This document shows, in pieces, positions 10,026 to 17,395 of a stretch of 64,000 bases of DNA. This stretch comes from Inediibacterium massiliense (GTDB lineage Bacteria > Bacillota > Clostridia > Peptostreptococcales > Thermotaleaceae), in the NCBI RefSeq assembly GCF_001282725.1, contig NZ_LN876587.1, positions 472,075-536,074 on the forward strand. Direction: 5' to 3'. The first letter of the stretch is position 1; each line of letters begins with the position of its first letter. The notes beneath the pieces were generated by a model that made no database searches, was not told where the DNA came from, and worked only from the letters and a program-made list of their open reading frames with translations. Position numbers and translations under genes: made by a program.

Positions 10026-10523
10026 ATGAGCTTATATGAAGAATGGAAGGCAGTTGCCTATGAACACGAAAGTAAAGAAAGTTTTAATAAATTTTGGAAT
10101 CAATATGCTATTACAGAAAAAAGAATTTATGCAGATGTTTTAGAAAATTATAAAGAAAATGTAGAAGGTGTTGTAAAAGATCTTATAGAAAAATATGAAA
10201 CTACAGGACCGTATTTTATGGGATTTTTAGATGGAATCAATGAAAGTTTAAAAAAACCATTAGAAATAGAAGAAATTAATGAAGATACTTCAATCCATCT
10301 TGAAATTGATTTTGAAAAACTTTATTATAATATGTTAGAAGCAAAAGCTGATTATCTTTATACATTATCACAGTGGGATGTTATTTTAGATGAAGAAAAA
10401 AGAAAAGAAATTACAAAAGAGCACAGAACTGCTAAAACTGTAGTAAAAGGAGATAAGGTTGGAAGAAATGATCCTTGTCCTTGTGGAAGCGGAAAAAAAT
10501 ACAAAAAATGTTGTGGTAAATAG
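10026..10523 (+). CDS. SEC-C motif protein of unknown function
   Basis: This is a 165-residue protein whose only recognisable element is a C-terminal SEC-C zinc-binding motif ([19 protein letters not shown], final 20 residues), with the C-x-C...CC ligand set also found at the SecA C terminus. The N-terminal 130 residues are acidic and helical and match no family I can name. An AAGAAGGAG site precedes the ATG, and a TATAAT hexamer lies about 45 bases upstream. A bidirectional terminator follows. Confidence 0.8.
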   Translation: MSLYEEWKAVAYEHESKESFNKFWNQYAITEKRIYADVLENYKENVEGVVKDLIEKYETTGPYFMGFLDGINESLKKPLEIEEINEDTSIHLEIDFEKLYYNMLEAKADYLYTLSQWDVILDEEKRKEITKEHRTAKTVVKGDKVGRNDPCPCGSGKKYKKCCGK

Positions 10524-10535
10524 AAAGTCTGATAT

Positions 10536-10584
10536 AAAAAAGACTATTGCCTTTGGAGTTTTAATCCAAGGAAATAGTCTTTTT
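10536..10584. terminator. Bidirectional rho-independent terminator
   Basis: An imperfect long stem (AAAAAGACTATT / AATAGTCTTTTT outer arms, with inner CCTTTGGA / TCCAAGG) is flanked by A and T tracts, so it can end both the SEC-C gene on the plus strand and the aminotransferase on the minus strand. The aminotransferase stop codon lies inside the loop. Confidence 0.8.
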
Positions 10585-11772
10585 GTTTGGATATTTTTCA
10601 AGGGCTACTTTTAAAATTTCCATAGCTCTTCTTAAATCTTCTTCTTTTAGAATATGTGCAATTCTTACTTCGTCTTTTCCCATACCTTTAGTGGTATAAA
10701 AACCTTGAGCAGGAGCGAACATAACTGTTTCATTATTCAAGTCAAAGTCCTTTAAAAGCCATATTACAAACTCTTCAGCATCTTGTACAGGTAGTTTGGC
10801 TATTACATAAAAAGCTCCTTTTGGTTTTTGACAAAAAACTCCTGGAATCTTCATAAGACCTTCATAAACTGCATCTCTTCTTTTTTGGTATTCACATAAA
10901 ACCTTATCAAAGTAATTTTCTTCTACATGATAAAGCTCTGTAGCTCCTATTTGTTCAAGGGTAGGACAACAAAGTCTTCCTTGACATAGCTTTAAAATTT
11001 GTGCAATTAATTCTTTATTTTTACTTAAAACAGCACCAATTCTTGCACCACAAGCACTAAATCTTTTAGATACACTATCTACTAAAATGACTTGCTTCTC
11101 AATATCTTTCATATCACAAAAGCTTGTAAATTCTAAGCCGTCATAAACAAATTCCCTATATACTTCATCCGAAATAATAAAAAGACCATGTTCTTTTGCT
11201 ACATCTGCTAAAAGTCTAACTTCTTCTTTTGTATAAACTACTCCAGTAGGATTTCCTGGGTTAGAAAGAAGAATAGCTTTTGTACGAGAAGTAATTAATT
11301 TTTCAATTTCTCCTTTAGGTGGAAGATGAAAACCATCTTCGGCTTTTGTAATAAGAGGAATGGTTTTGATTCCTGCAATAGTAGAAAAGCCTGCATAATT
11401 AGAATAAAAAGGTTCAGGTACAATTACTTCATCTAAAGGGTCAGCTACAGCTTGAAGAGCAAAGGATAAAGCTTCACTTCCTCCGTTTGTAATTAACATT
11501 TCATCTTCTTCAAAAAATAAATTATATTTTTTATAATACTCTATCATGGCAGAAATTAATTTTGGCATTCCTTGAGAAAAAGAATAAGCTAGTATTTTTT
11601 CATCAAAATTTTTAATGGCTTTCATAAATCCTTCAGGGGTAACAATATCTGGTTGTCCAATATTTAAATGATAGATTTTTTTCCCATTCGATTTGGCTGC
11701 TTCAGCATAAGGAGTTAACTTTCGAATAGGAGATGCTTCCATAGTCATGATTCTTTTAGAAAAATTTTTCAT
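10561..11772 (-). CDS. PLP-dependent class I/II aminotransferase
   Basis: This 403-residue fold-type I aminotransferase (aspartate/aromatic aminotransferase superfamily) transfers amino groups between an amino acid and a 2-oxo acid. Visible landmarks are the N-terminal SPIRKL segment, NPGNPTGVVYT (Asn for PLP ring contacts, about residue 172), SDEVYREF (Asp for pyridine N), the Schiff-base lysine in SVSKRFSACGARIG (about residue 238), and a C-terminal RIAH arginine. An AGGAGG site precedes the ATG. The substrate cannot be set from sequence. It stands alone on the minus strand. Confidence 0.85.
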   Translation of the reverse strand: MKNFSKRIMTMEASPIRKLTPYAEAAKSNGKKIYHLNIGQPDIVTPEGFMKAIKNFDEKILAYSFSQGMPKLISAMIEYYKKYNLFFEEDEMLITNGGSEALSFALQAVADPLDEVIVPEPFYSNYAGFSTIAGIKTIPLITKAEDGFHLPPKGEIEKLITSRTKAILLSNPGNPTGVVYTKEEVRLLADVAKEHGLFIISDEVYREFVYDGLEFTSFCDMKDIEKQVILVDSVSKRFSACGARIGAVLSKNKELIAQILKLCQGRLCCPTLEQIGATELYHVEENYFDKVLCEYQKRRDAVYEGLMKIPGVFCQKPKGAFYVIAKLPVQDAEEFVIWLLKDFDLNNETVMFAPAQGFYTTKGMGKDEVRIAHILKEEDLRRAMEILKVALEKYPNKKTISLD

Positions 11773-11896
11773 AGGACCTCCTAATTGATATAATATTTTG
11801 TAATTTGTTACGATTTAGTCTAAATATAAAGAATAATGTAAAATATGTAACATTACTATATTAGCAAAACATGATGATACAGTCAAGAAAAAAGAT

Positions 11897-11934
11897 ATAA
11901 TAAAAATCTCCATTTAAGGAGATTTTTATTATAT
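11897..11934 (-). terminator. Rho-independent terminator of the YjcZ-like gene
   Basis: A perfect 16-bp stem (arms TATAATAAAAATCTCC and its complement, six-base loop) is followed on the minus strand by a run of six T. It ends transcription from the small gene at 11963-12085. Confidence 0.8.
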
Positions 11935-11962
11935 TAAAAGACAGAAAAATGAAAGTAACATA

Positions 11963-12085
11963 TTAACATCTGTCATAGAAATATGGATAACAGAATAAAA
12001 TTACAAGCAATAAGAAAAAGAAAAGTAAACTACTATCACATCCCCCAAATAATCCGCCAATACCATATTGTTGATCAGCCATCAT
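11963..12085 (-). CDS. YjcZ-like small membrane peptide (likely sporulation-associated)
   Basis: This is a 40-residue minus-strand ORF too short for routine calling. AAGGGGTG precedes two adjacent ATG codons, so translation could start at either (12085 or 12082). The peptide opens MMADQQYGIGGLFGGCD and continues with a single hydrophobic segment, SSLLFFFLLLVILF, then an aromatic tail ending DRC. A glycine-rich head next to FFFLLLV is the pattern of short YjcZ-family peptides that Bacilli and Clostridia make during sporulation. A strong terminator 29 bases downstream supports a real transcript. The family assignment rests on pattern recognition. Confidence 0.65.
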   Translation of the reverse strand: MMADQQYGIGGLFGGCDSSLLFFFLLLVILFCYPYFYDRC

Positions 12086-12193
12086 TTAGCACCCCTTTTC
12101 AAGAAGATAAAATATTTTCTTCTATATTAAAATACGCAATAACAAAGATATGTGTTACACTTAAAATAGATTTTTTTATACGAGGTGAGAAGA

Positions 12194-13543
12194 TTGGACT
12201 TATTTGAAATGTTAAAAGAAAAAAATATAAAAAAAGATGCTCCTTTGGCAGAGAGAATGAAGCCAGAATCTTTAGATGAGTTTTTTGGGCAAGAACATAT
12301 ATTAGGAAAAGGAAAATTGTTAAGAAGAGCCATACAAGCAGATAAAATTACCTCTTTAATATTATATGGATCACCTGGAACAGGAAAAACAAGTTTGGCA
12401 AAAGTGATAGCAAATTCTACAAAAGCAAATTTTGTAAATTTAAATGCAGTTACATCAGGTATAAAAGAATTAAAAGAAGTTGTTAAAGAAGCAGAAAATA
12501 TACTAGGAATGTACAATAAAAAAACAATTCTTTTTATAGATGAAATTCATAGATTTAATAAATCACAACAGGATGCATTGCTTCCATATGTAGAAAATGG
12601 AACTTTAACCTTGATTGGGGCAACTACAGAAAATCCATATTTTGAGGTAAATGCTGCACTTTTATCTAGATCTATGCTTTTTTTATTAAAGCCTTTAGAT
12701 AAAATATCTATAAAAAAAATGATTCAAAAAGCAATAACAGATTCAAAAAAAGGATTAGGTATGCTTCCTATTTATATGGAAGAAAATGCATTTGAATTTT
12801 TAGTAGATATTTCAAATGGAGATGGAAGAAGAGCGTTAAATACTTTAGAGTTAGGAGTACTTACTACGCCAAAAGGAGAAGATGGAAAAATTCATATCAC
12901 TTTAGATGTTTTACAAGACTGTGTTCAAAAGAAGCATGTGACTTATGATAAAAATGGAAACGAACATTATGATGTGATTTCAGCTTTTATTAAAAGTATG
13001 AGAGGCTCTGATCCAGATGCAACACTACATTATTTGGCTCGAATGTTATATGCAGGTGAAGACCCAGTATTTATTGCAAGAAGAATAGTAATAGCAGCAG
13101 CAGAGGATGTAGGACTTGCAGATCCAAATGCAATAGTTATTGCCAATAATGCAGCACAAGCTGTAAAATTTGTAGGAATGCCTGAAGCTAGAATTATATT
13201 ATCACAGGCTTCATTATATATAGCTACTGCTCCTAAAAGCAACAAGGCATATGAAGGAATCAATCAAGCATTAAAAGATATAGAGAGAAAGGATATTGGA
13301 CAAGTTCCTCCTCATTTAAGAGATATGACTTCTCAAAATATACAAAATAAATATAATGATAAAATAAAAGGGTGTTATCTTTATCCCCATGACTATGAAG
13401 GAGCATATGTAAAACAGCAATATATGCCTGATCCATTAAAGAACACAAAATATTATTTTCCTAAAGAAAACGGATATGAAAAAAATATTGTTGAAAGGTT
13501 AAAATGGACTACGGGACAGTTAAACATTAAGAATAATAAATAA
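12194..13543 (+). CDS. rarA: Replication-associated recombination protein A (AAA+ ATPase)
   Basis: RarA/MgsA is a clamp-loader-like AAA+ ATPase that acts at stalled replication forks. I choose the TTG at 12194 (GAGGTG with good spacing, giving [10 protein letters not shown]; 449 residues) over the GTG at 12185. Walker A is GSPGTGKT (59-66) and Walker B is DEIH (116-119). Sensor 1 is in [11 protein letters not shown], and the C-terminal MgsA domain contains [15 protein letters not shown]. It is followed by the transposase hairpin, whose stem could also serve as its terminator. Confidence 0.94.
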   Translation: MDLFEMLKEKNIKKDAPLAERMKPESLDEFFGQEHILGKGKLLRRAIQADKITSLILYGSPGTGKTSLAKVIANSTKANFVNLNAVTSGIKELKEVVKEAENILGMYNKKTILFIDEIHRFNKSQQDALLPYVENGTLTLIGATTENPYFEVNAALLSRSMLFLLKPLDKISIKKMIQKAITDSKKGLGMLPIYMEENAFEFLVDISNGDGRRALNTLELGVLTTPKGEDGKIHITLDVLQDCVQKKHVTYDKNGNEHYDVISAFIKSMRGSDPDATLHYLARMLYAGEDPVFIARRIVIAAAEDVGLADPNAIVIANNAAQAVKFVGMPEARIILSQASLYIATAPKSNKAYEGINQALKDIERKDIGQVPPHLRDMTSQNIQNKYNDKIKGCYLYPHDYEGAYVKQQYMPDPLKNTKYYFPKENGYEKNIVERLKWTTGQLNIKNNK

Positions 13544-13551
13544 AAAAATGC

Positions 13552-13621
13552 AAAAACTACTCTTAAAAGTGATATGCTCCCCTTATAGAAAGGGAGCATA
13601 TCAAAGAAAGGAGTAGTTTTT
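13552..13621 (+). repeat. Long two-stage hairpin upstream of the transposase
   Basis: An outer perfect 11-bp stem (13552-13562 with 13611-13621) encloses an inner 11-bp stem (13571-13581 with 13592-13602) and a small loop. The 3' outer arm ends one base before the transposase ATG and includes the GAG of its ribosome binding site (13607-13613). The element can therefore act as a REP-like transposase target, as an RBS-masking hairpin, or as a terminator for rarA. The base pairing is seen directly; the roles are inferred. Confidence 0.75.
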
Positions 13622-13622
13622 C

Positions 13623-14519
13623 ATGCCTAGAGTGGCTCGAGTAAAAAGTGAAGAAGGAATTTATCATATTATGTTTAGAAGCATAAGTGAAGTAAAATTA
13701 TTTTCAGATGATTTAGATAAAATCAAATATCTTAAATTGATTCAAAAATATCAAAAAAAGTTTCAATTTAAGGTATATAGCTATTGTTTAATGGATAATC
13801 ATGGACATATGATCATAGATTGCAATGGAGCAGATATATCGAGAATTATGCATAGTATTAATTTTTGCTATGCTCAATATTTCAATAGAAAATATAAAAG
13901 ACATGGGCATTTGTTTCAAGATAGATTTAAAAGTAAAATAATTAAAGATGAAAAATATTTAATTACTTTATCTGCTTATATTCACAATAATCCTAAAGAT
14001 TTACCTGATTATAAAGAACAAGTAGAGAAATATCAATTTTCTAGTTTAAATGATTATATAACAGGGAGCAATACCTTTGAAATATTAGATACTTCTTTTT
14101 TAAGTGATTTACTTAATTTAAGAAATAAGAACAATAAAAAGGCTTATATTGAATTTGTTAAAAAATGCGAGAGTGAAAGAGATGTTATGGATGTAGAATT
14201 TGAAAAAGTTGAAAATGTATACAAAAGTGAAAGAAGAATTATTCCAAGACATTATACAGGAGAAGAAGTTATACAGATCGTAGCGGAATATTTAAAAATG
14301 GATAAAAGTAGAGTTCATATAAAGTATAAAAGGCAATATGTAAAATTAAGAGCCATTAGTTGTTTTTTAATGAGCTGTTATTGTAATATGAATCAAAAAA
14401 GTATATGTCAATTAATAGGGAATATTACTCAGACTCAAGTTTCTACTTTATCTACGATAGGGATGAAGATGACATTTGAAGAACAGGAATTATTAGATGA
14501 ATTTTTAAGAAGTGCTTAA
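13623..14519 (+). CDS. REP-associated tyrosine transposase (Y1 family)
   Basis: This 298-residue single-strand DNA transposase-like protein belongs to the IS200/RAYT Y1 group, which nicks hairpins with one tyrosine and a HUH metal site. The HxH motif is in MDNHGHMII (about residues 56-64). The candidate nucleophile tyrosine lies in NFCYAQYFNRKY, and the family segment HGHLFQDRFKSK follows. The C-terminal half (RHYTGEEVIQIV onward) looks like a DnaA domain IV-type helix-turn-helix, often attached in this subgroup. There are no IS ends or partner tnpB, so it is a domesticated or solitary copy. Confidence 0.85.
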   Translation: MPRVARVKSEEGIYHIMFRSISEVKLFSDDLDKIKYLKLIQKYQKKFQFKVYSYCLMDNHGHMIIDCNGADISRIMHSINFCYAQYFNRKYKRHGHLFQDRFKSKIIKDEKYLITLSAYIHNNPKDLPDYKEQVEKYQFSSLNDYITGSNTFEILDTSFLSDLLNLRNKNNKKAYIEFVKKCESERDVMDVEFEKVENVYKSERRIIPRHYTGEEVIQIVAEYLKMDKSRVHIKYKRQYVKLRAISCFLMSCYCNMNQKSICQLIGNITQTQVSTLSTIGMKMTFEEQELLDEFLRSA

Positions 14520-14563
14520 GTTTTAAAAAATACGATATAAAGTTAAGGGGTTGTTTATAATGT

Positions 14564-15493
14564 CTAAAAATCTTTTCTCATACTTGTTTCTACCGTATCT
14601 ACTATCACATTAGAATATCCATGAAAATCTAAAAATCTCTTCAAACCACTATACAAAGTTTCTGTTTCATTAAAGGGAGAAATAATAATTCTTTTGATGG
14701 GAAGCTGTTTATTTCCTCGAAGCTTGATTACTGGTCTTATGGTATCATTAGCATTATAAAAACCTAGTGATAATCTTTTGGTAATTTGTTTTTCTTCTTT
14801 ATCAAAATCACATTGTTCTTCAAAATATTTCTTATCTAATCGAATTACAAATCTTGTTTCTCGTTCATATTTAAAAATCTTATCTTTGAATGCATATGAA
14901 TATTTTAATGCAGATTTCCAAAATTGAGGCTGGATTTCATTGATTCTTTCTATAATGTATGTTTTTAAGATGTTATGTTTTTCTTGTTTTTCATAAATGC
15001 ATTTGTAATCTATAAATATTGATTCGCCACAATCTTTGATACAGTATTCAAAAAAATTACGTAATAGGTTCAAATCAAATTCTATACATATTCCTGAATT
15101 TTGAGAATAATAATTCCACATTGGTATTGAATTATCATACTCTGACGCAGAAAATATAAAGTACGAAGCATGATAATAATAATCTGTACGTTTTTGTTCA
15201 TTTTTTTCTAAGGCTTTTTTATACTCCTCAAGTAAAATCTTATAATTATTTTTAGTCTGCTCATCTTTTTCTGTATCAATCAAATTTCTTACAGTATCAC
15301 ACATGGAATGCAAAAAATCTGCAAATTCATTTCTATCATTTAAATACATCGAATTTGTTAATCTTAAAGAATGGGTTTTGATCATTGAATATAAAGCTGG
15401 TACAGAAGTGAAATGAAATACGCTACTAGCATTAGATTTGGGAATTTTCTTGCCTAGTACATCATCAATAATATGTTCATAAAAAGATTGCAT
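14564..15493 (-). CDS. DUF2971 protein
   Basis: This 309-residue protein has the DUF2971 opening pattern: FHFTSVPALYSMIKTHSLRLTNS followed shortly by YLNDRNEF (about residues 26-58), then CIEFDLNLLR and a C-terminal KRIIISPFN. The biochemical role of the family is unknown to me. Members often lie in variable or defence-rich regions, but nothing here shows defence. AGGAAGTGG precedes the ATG. It sits between the RAYT and a REP-like duplication, suggesting a mobile or variable pocket. Confidence 0.7.
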   Translation of the reverse strand: MQSFYEHIIDDVLGKKIPKSNASSVFHFTSVPALYSMIKTHSLRLTNSMYLNDRNEFADFLHSMCDTVRNLIDTEKDEQTKNNYKILLEEYKKALEKNEQKRTDYYYHASYFIFSASEYDNSIPMWNYYSQNSGICIEFDLNLLRNFFEYCIKDCGESIFIDYKCIYEKQEKHNILKTYIIERINEIQPQFWKSALKYSYAFKDKIFKYERETRFVIRLDKKYFEEQCDFDKEEKQITKRLSLGFYNANDTIRPVIKLRGNKQLPIKRIIISPFNETETLYSGLKRFLDFHGYSNVIVDTVETSMRKDF

Positions 15494-15553
15494 ATTAGAC
15501 CACTTCCTTATTTAAGAAATTTTCTTTTCAATTAATATTTCATTTTTATTTTA

Positions 15554-15615
15554 CCAGAAAATCTTTAACCGTCCCTAGTTTTTTTCCAGAAAATCTTTAA
15601 CCGTCCCTAGTTTTT
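15554..15615. repeat. Tandem duplication of a REP-like unit
   Basis: A 30-base sequence starting CCAGAAAATCTTTAACCG and containing GTCCCTAG occurs twice, at 15554-15583 and 15586-15615, with a 32-base period and no mismatch in the shared part. On the other strand it reads CTAGGGACGGTTAAAG, a GGGACGG-type motif. It lies upstream of the DUF2971 gene. The repeat is seen directly; the link to the nearby transposase is inferred. Confidence 0.8.
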
Positions 15616-15626
15616 CCTAGGTTTTT

Positions 15627-15905
15627 CTATAATATAATTTCAATCATAATAAATATACTATATATGCAGAGTACAAAAATATCTTTTTTTTGTACTTTAA
15701 CTGAAGAATCATCTTGAAAGAATTTTGCATCTATCACGTTTGATAAACTTAATAAAGCCATACAAGACCATAAAATAATAAAACCTGATTTATCAAGGTG
15801 AATTTTATGAACAAAAAAATGAAAAATAGCAACACTTATTACTGCAATTGCAACTGCACAGGATATTATATTATTTAAGGGTTTTAATATAGATTTTAAT
15901 GACAT
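15627..15905 (-). CDS. Small three-helix membrane protein of unknown function
   Basis: With the ATG at 15905 (AAGGAAGTG just upstream) the product is 92 residues. It has three predicted membrane segments (IISCAVAIAVISVAIFHFF, FIILWSCMALLSL and IFVLCIYSIFIMIEIIL). Between the second and third there is a short charged loop, DAKFFQDDSSVKVQKKD. I recognise no family. A GTG nine bases further upstream is in frame but overlaps the ribosome binding site. The next gene on the same strand (DUF2971) is 134 bases downstream, across the REP-like repeat. Confidence 0.6.
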   Translation of the reverse strand: MSLKSILKPLNNIISCAVAIAVISVAIFHFFVHKIHLDKSGFIILWSCMALLSLSNVIDAKFFQDDSSVKVQKKDIFVLCIYSIFIMIEIIL

Positions 15906-15957
15906 ATTAATCACTTCCTTAAATTTTATAATAGCATAAAAGCGATATTTTATAAAG

Positions 15958-15982
15958 AAAAGTCAGCATAAGCTGACTTTTT
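15958..15982 (-). terminator. Terminator of hom
   Basis: A perfect 10-bp stem (AAAAGTCAGC / GCTGACTTTT, four-base loop) lies immediately after the hom stop on the minus strand, overlapping one base of it. The run of A on the plus strand gives the terminal U tract. Confidence 0.75.
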
Positions 15983-17258
15983 AGTCTAAATTTTCTACTT
16001 TTAATATGCTAGAGATTTCAGTTACCATTTGGTTTTTAAGTATTTCTTCTAAAGCTTCATTTAATATTGATTTTTTTACTTCATGAGTAATCAATACCAA
16101 AGGAACAGAGAAACCTCCCTTTCCTCTTTGAACAACAGAAGATAAACTAATACCATATTTTCCGAAAGTAGAAGAAATTTTTCCAAGTATTCCAGGCTCA
16201 TCATCTACTAGAGTTCTTATATAATATTGACTCAATCCTTCTTCTATTTTTGGAAGATTTTCGCAAGGAATAGGAGAAATTAAAAGATGATCTTTATTTA
16301 CAATACCCTTGGCAATTTCTAATACATCTCCCATAACTGCACTTCCTGTAGGCATAGAGCCTGCTCCTTTTCCATAAAGCATTAATTCTCCTACTGCATT
16401 TCCTTTTACAAATAAAGCATTAAATTCATTATTTACAGAAGCTAATGGATGGTCATTAGGAATCAATGTAGGATATACATAAAACTCTAAGTGGTCATCG
16501 TCTTTTTTAGCTGTAGCAAATAATTTGATTTTATAATCTAATTGTTTTGCATAATCTATATCTTTTTTAGATATTTTTCTAATTCCTTCTCTTTGAATTT
16601 GATTAGGAGAAATATATATTCCAAAAGCTATGGACATTAAAATAGATAGTTTAAAAGCAGCATCTTCTCCTTCTATATCAGATGTAGGATCAGCTTCTGC
16701 ATATCCTTTTTCTTGTGCAAGTTTTAAAGCTTCATCAAAATCCATTCCATTTTCTGTCATTTGTGTAAGAATATAATTTGTTGTTCCATTAATAATTCCT
16801 ACCATTTCTTCAATTTCATTGGCTGCAAGACTTTTAGTTAAAGTGTTGATAATAGGGATTCCACCACCTACACTTGCTTCATATCTTAAAGCTACTTTAT
16901 GCTCCTTAGAAAGAGTGTGCAGAATTTCTCCATAAGTTGCAATAACAGCTTTATTTGCTGTAACTACATGCTTATTATTTTCAATAGCTTTTTTTATATA
17001 TGAAAAAGCAGATTCGATTCCTCCTATAAGCTCAATAATTATATCTATTTCAGGATCTAGTAATATTTCATCAGCATTTGTAGTTAAAATTTCTTTAGGG
17101 ACTTCATTATGTTTAGCTGGATTTCGTACAAGTATGTTTTTTATTTCTAACTGAGCACCTGTATAAGATTGAATTTGTGACATATTTTTTTGAGTAATAT
17201 TCCATACACCTTTTCCTATATTTCCTAATCCTAATAATCCTATTTTTATTGTTTTCAT
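15981..17258 (-). CDS. hom: Homoserine dehydrogenase
   Basis: This NAD(P)-dependent enzyme reduces aspartate semialdehyde to homoserine on the way to threonine and methionine. The ATG at 17258 follows AGGAGGCCC and gives 425 residues starting MKTIKIGLLGLGNIGKG (Rossmann motif). An upstream in-frame start at 17300 has no ribosome binding site. The catalytic region contains GTTNYILTQM and GYAEADPTSDIEGEDAAFK. A C-terminal ACT domain (YIRTLVDDEPGILGKI onward) suggests threonine feedback. It is transcribed alone. Confidence 0.96.
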   Translation of the reverse strand: MKTIKIGLLGLGNIGKGVWNITQKNMSQIQSYTGAQLEIKNILVRNPAKHNEVPKEILTTNADEILLDPEIDIIIELIGGIESAFSYIKKAIENNKHVVTANKAVIATYGEILHTLSKEHKVALRYEASVGGGIPIINTLTKSLAANEIEEMVGIINGTTNYILTQMTENGMDFDEALKLAQEKGYAEADPTSDIEGEDAAFKLSILMSIAFGIYISPNQIQREGIRKISKKDIDYAKQLDYKIKLFATAKKDDDHLEFYVYPTLIPNDHPLASVNNEFNALFVKGNAVGELMLYGKGAGSMPTGSAVMGDVLEIAKGIVNKDHLLISPIPCENLPKIEEGLSQYYIRTLVDDEPGILGKISSTFGKYGISLSSVVQRGKGGFSVPLVLITHEVKKSILNEALEEILKNQMVTEISSILKVENLD

Positions 17259-17372
17259 AATTAGGGCCTCCTGTTCTAAATGTATGCATAATAAAAACAA
17301 ATGTATTTATTTTGAAAACTATAGGATTAATAGTACCATATTTAAACAAGATAGACAATAGATTTTATAAAA

Positions 17373-17395
17373 AAAGAACACCATTTGTGTTCTTT
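17373..17395 (-). terminator. Terminator of the sigma-54 activator gene
   Basis: A 9-bp stem (AAAGAACAC / GTGTTCTTT) with a CATTT loop follows the activator gene on the minus strand and is trailed by a seven-U tract (plus-strand A run at 17368-17375). Confidence 0.75.

Noticed and set aside
11983-12207. Plus-strand 74-codon frame before rarA
   Set aside because: No ribosome binding site, low-complexity product, and it runs antisense to the better supported YjcZ-like gene.
15541-15626. CRISPR-like repeats
   Set aside because: Only two units with a two-base gap and no spacers; a tandem duplication explains it.
17259-17300. Longer N terminus for homoserine dehydrogenase
   Set aside because: It would place the ribosome binding site inside the gene; ATG 17258 follows AGGAGGCCC and gives the family start.
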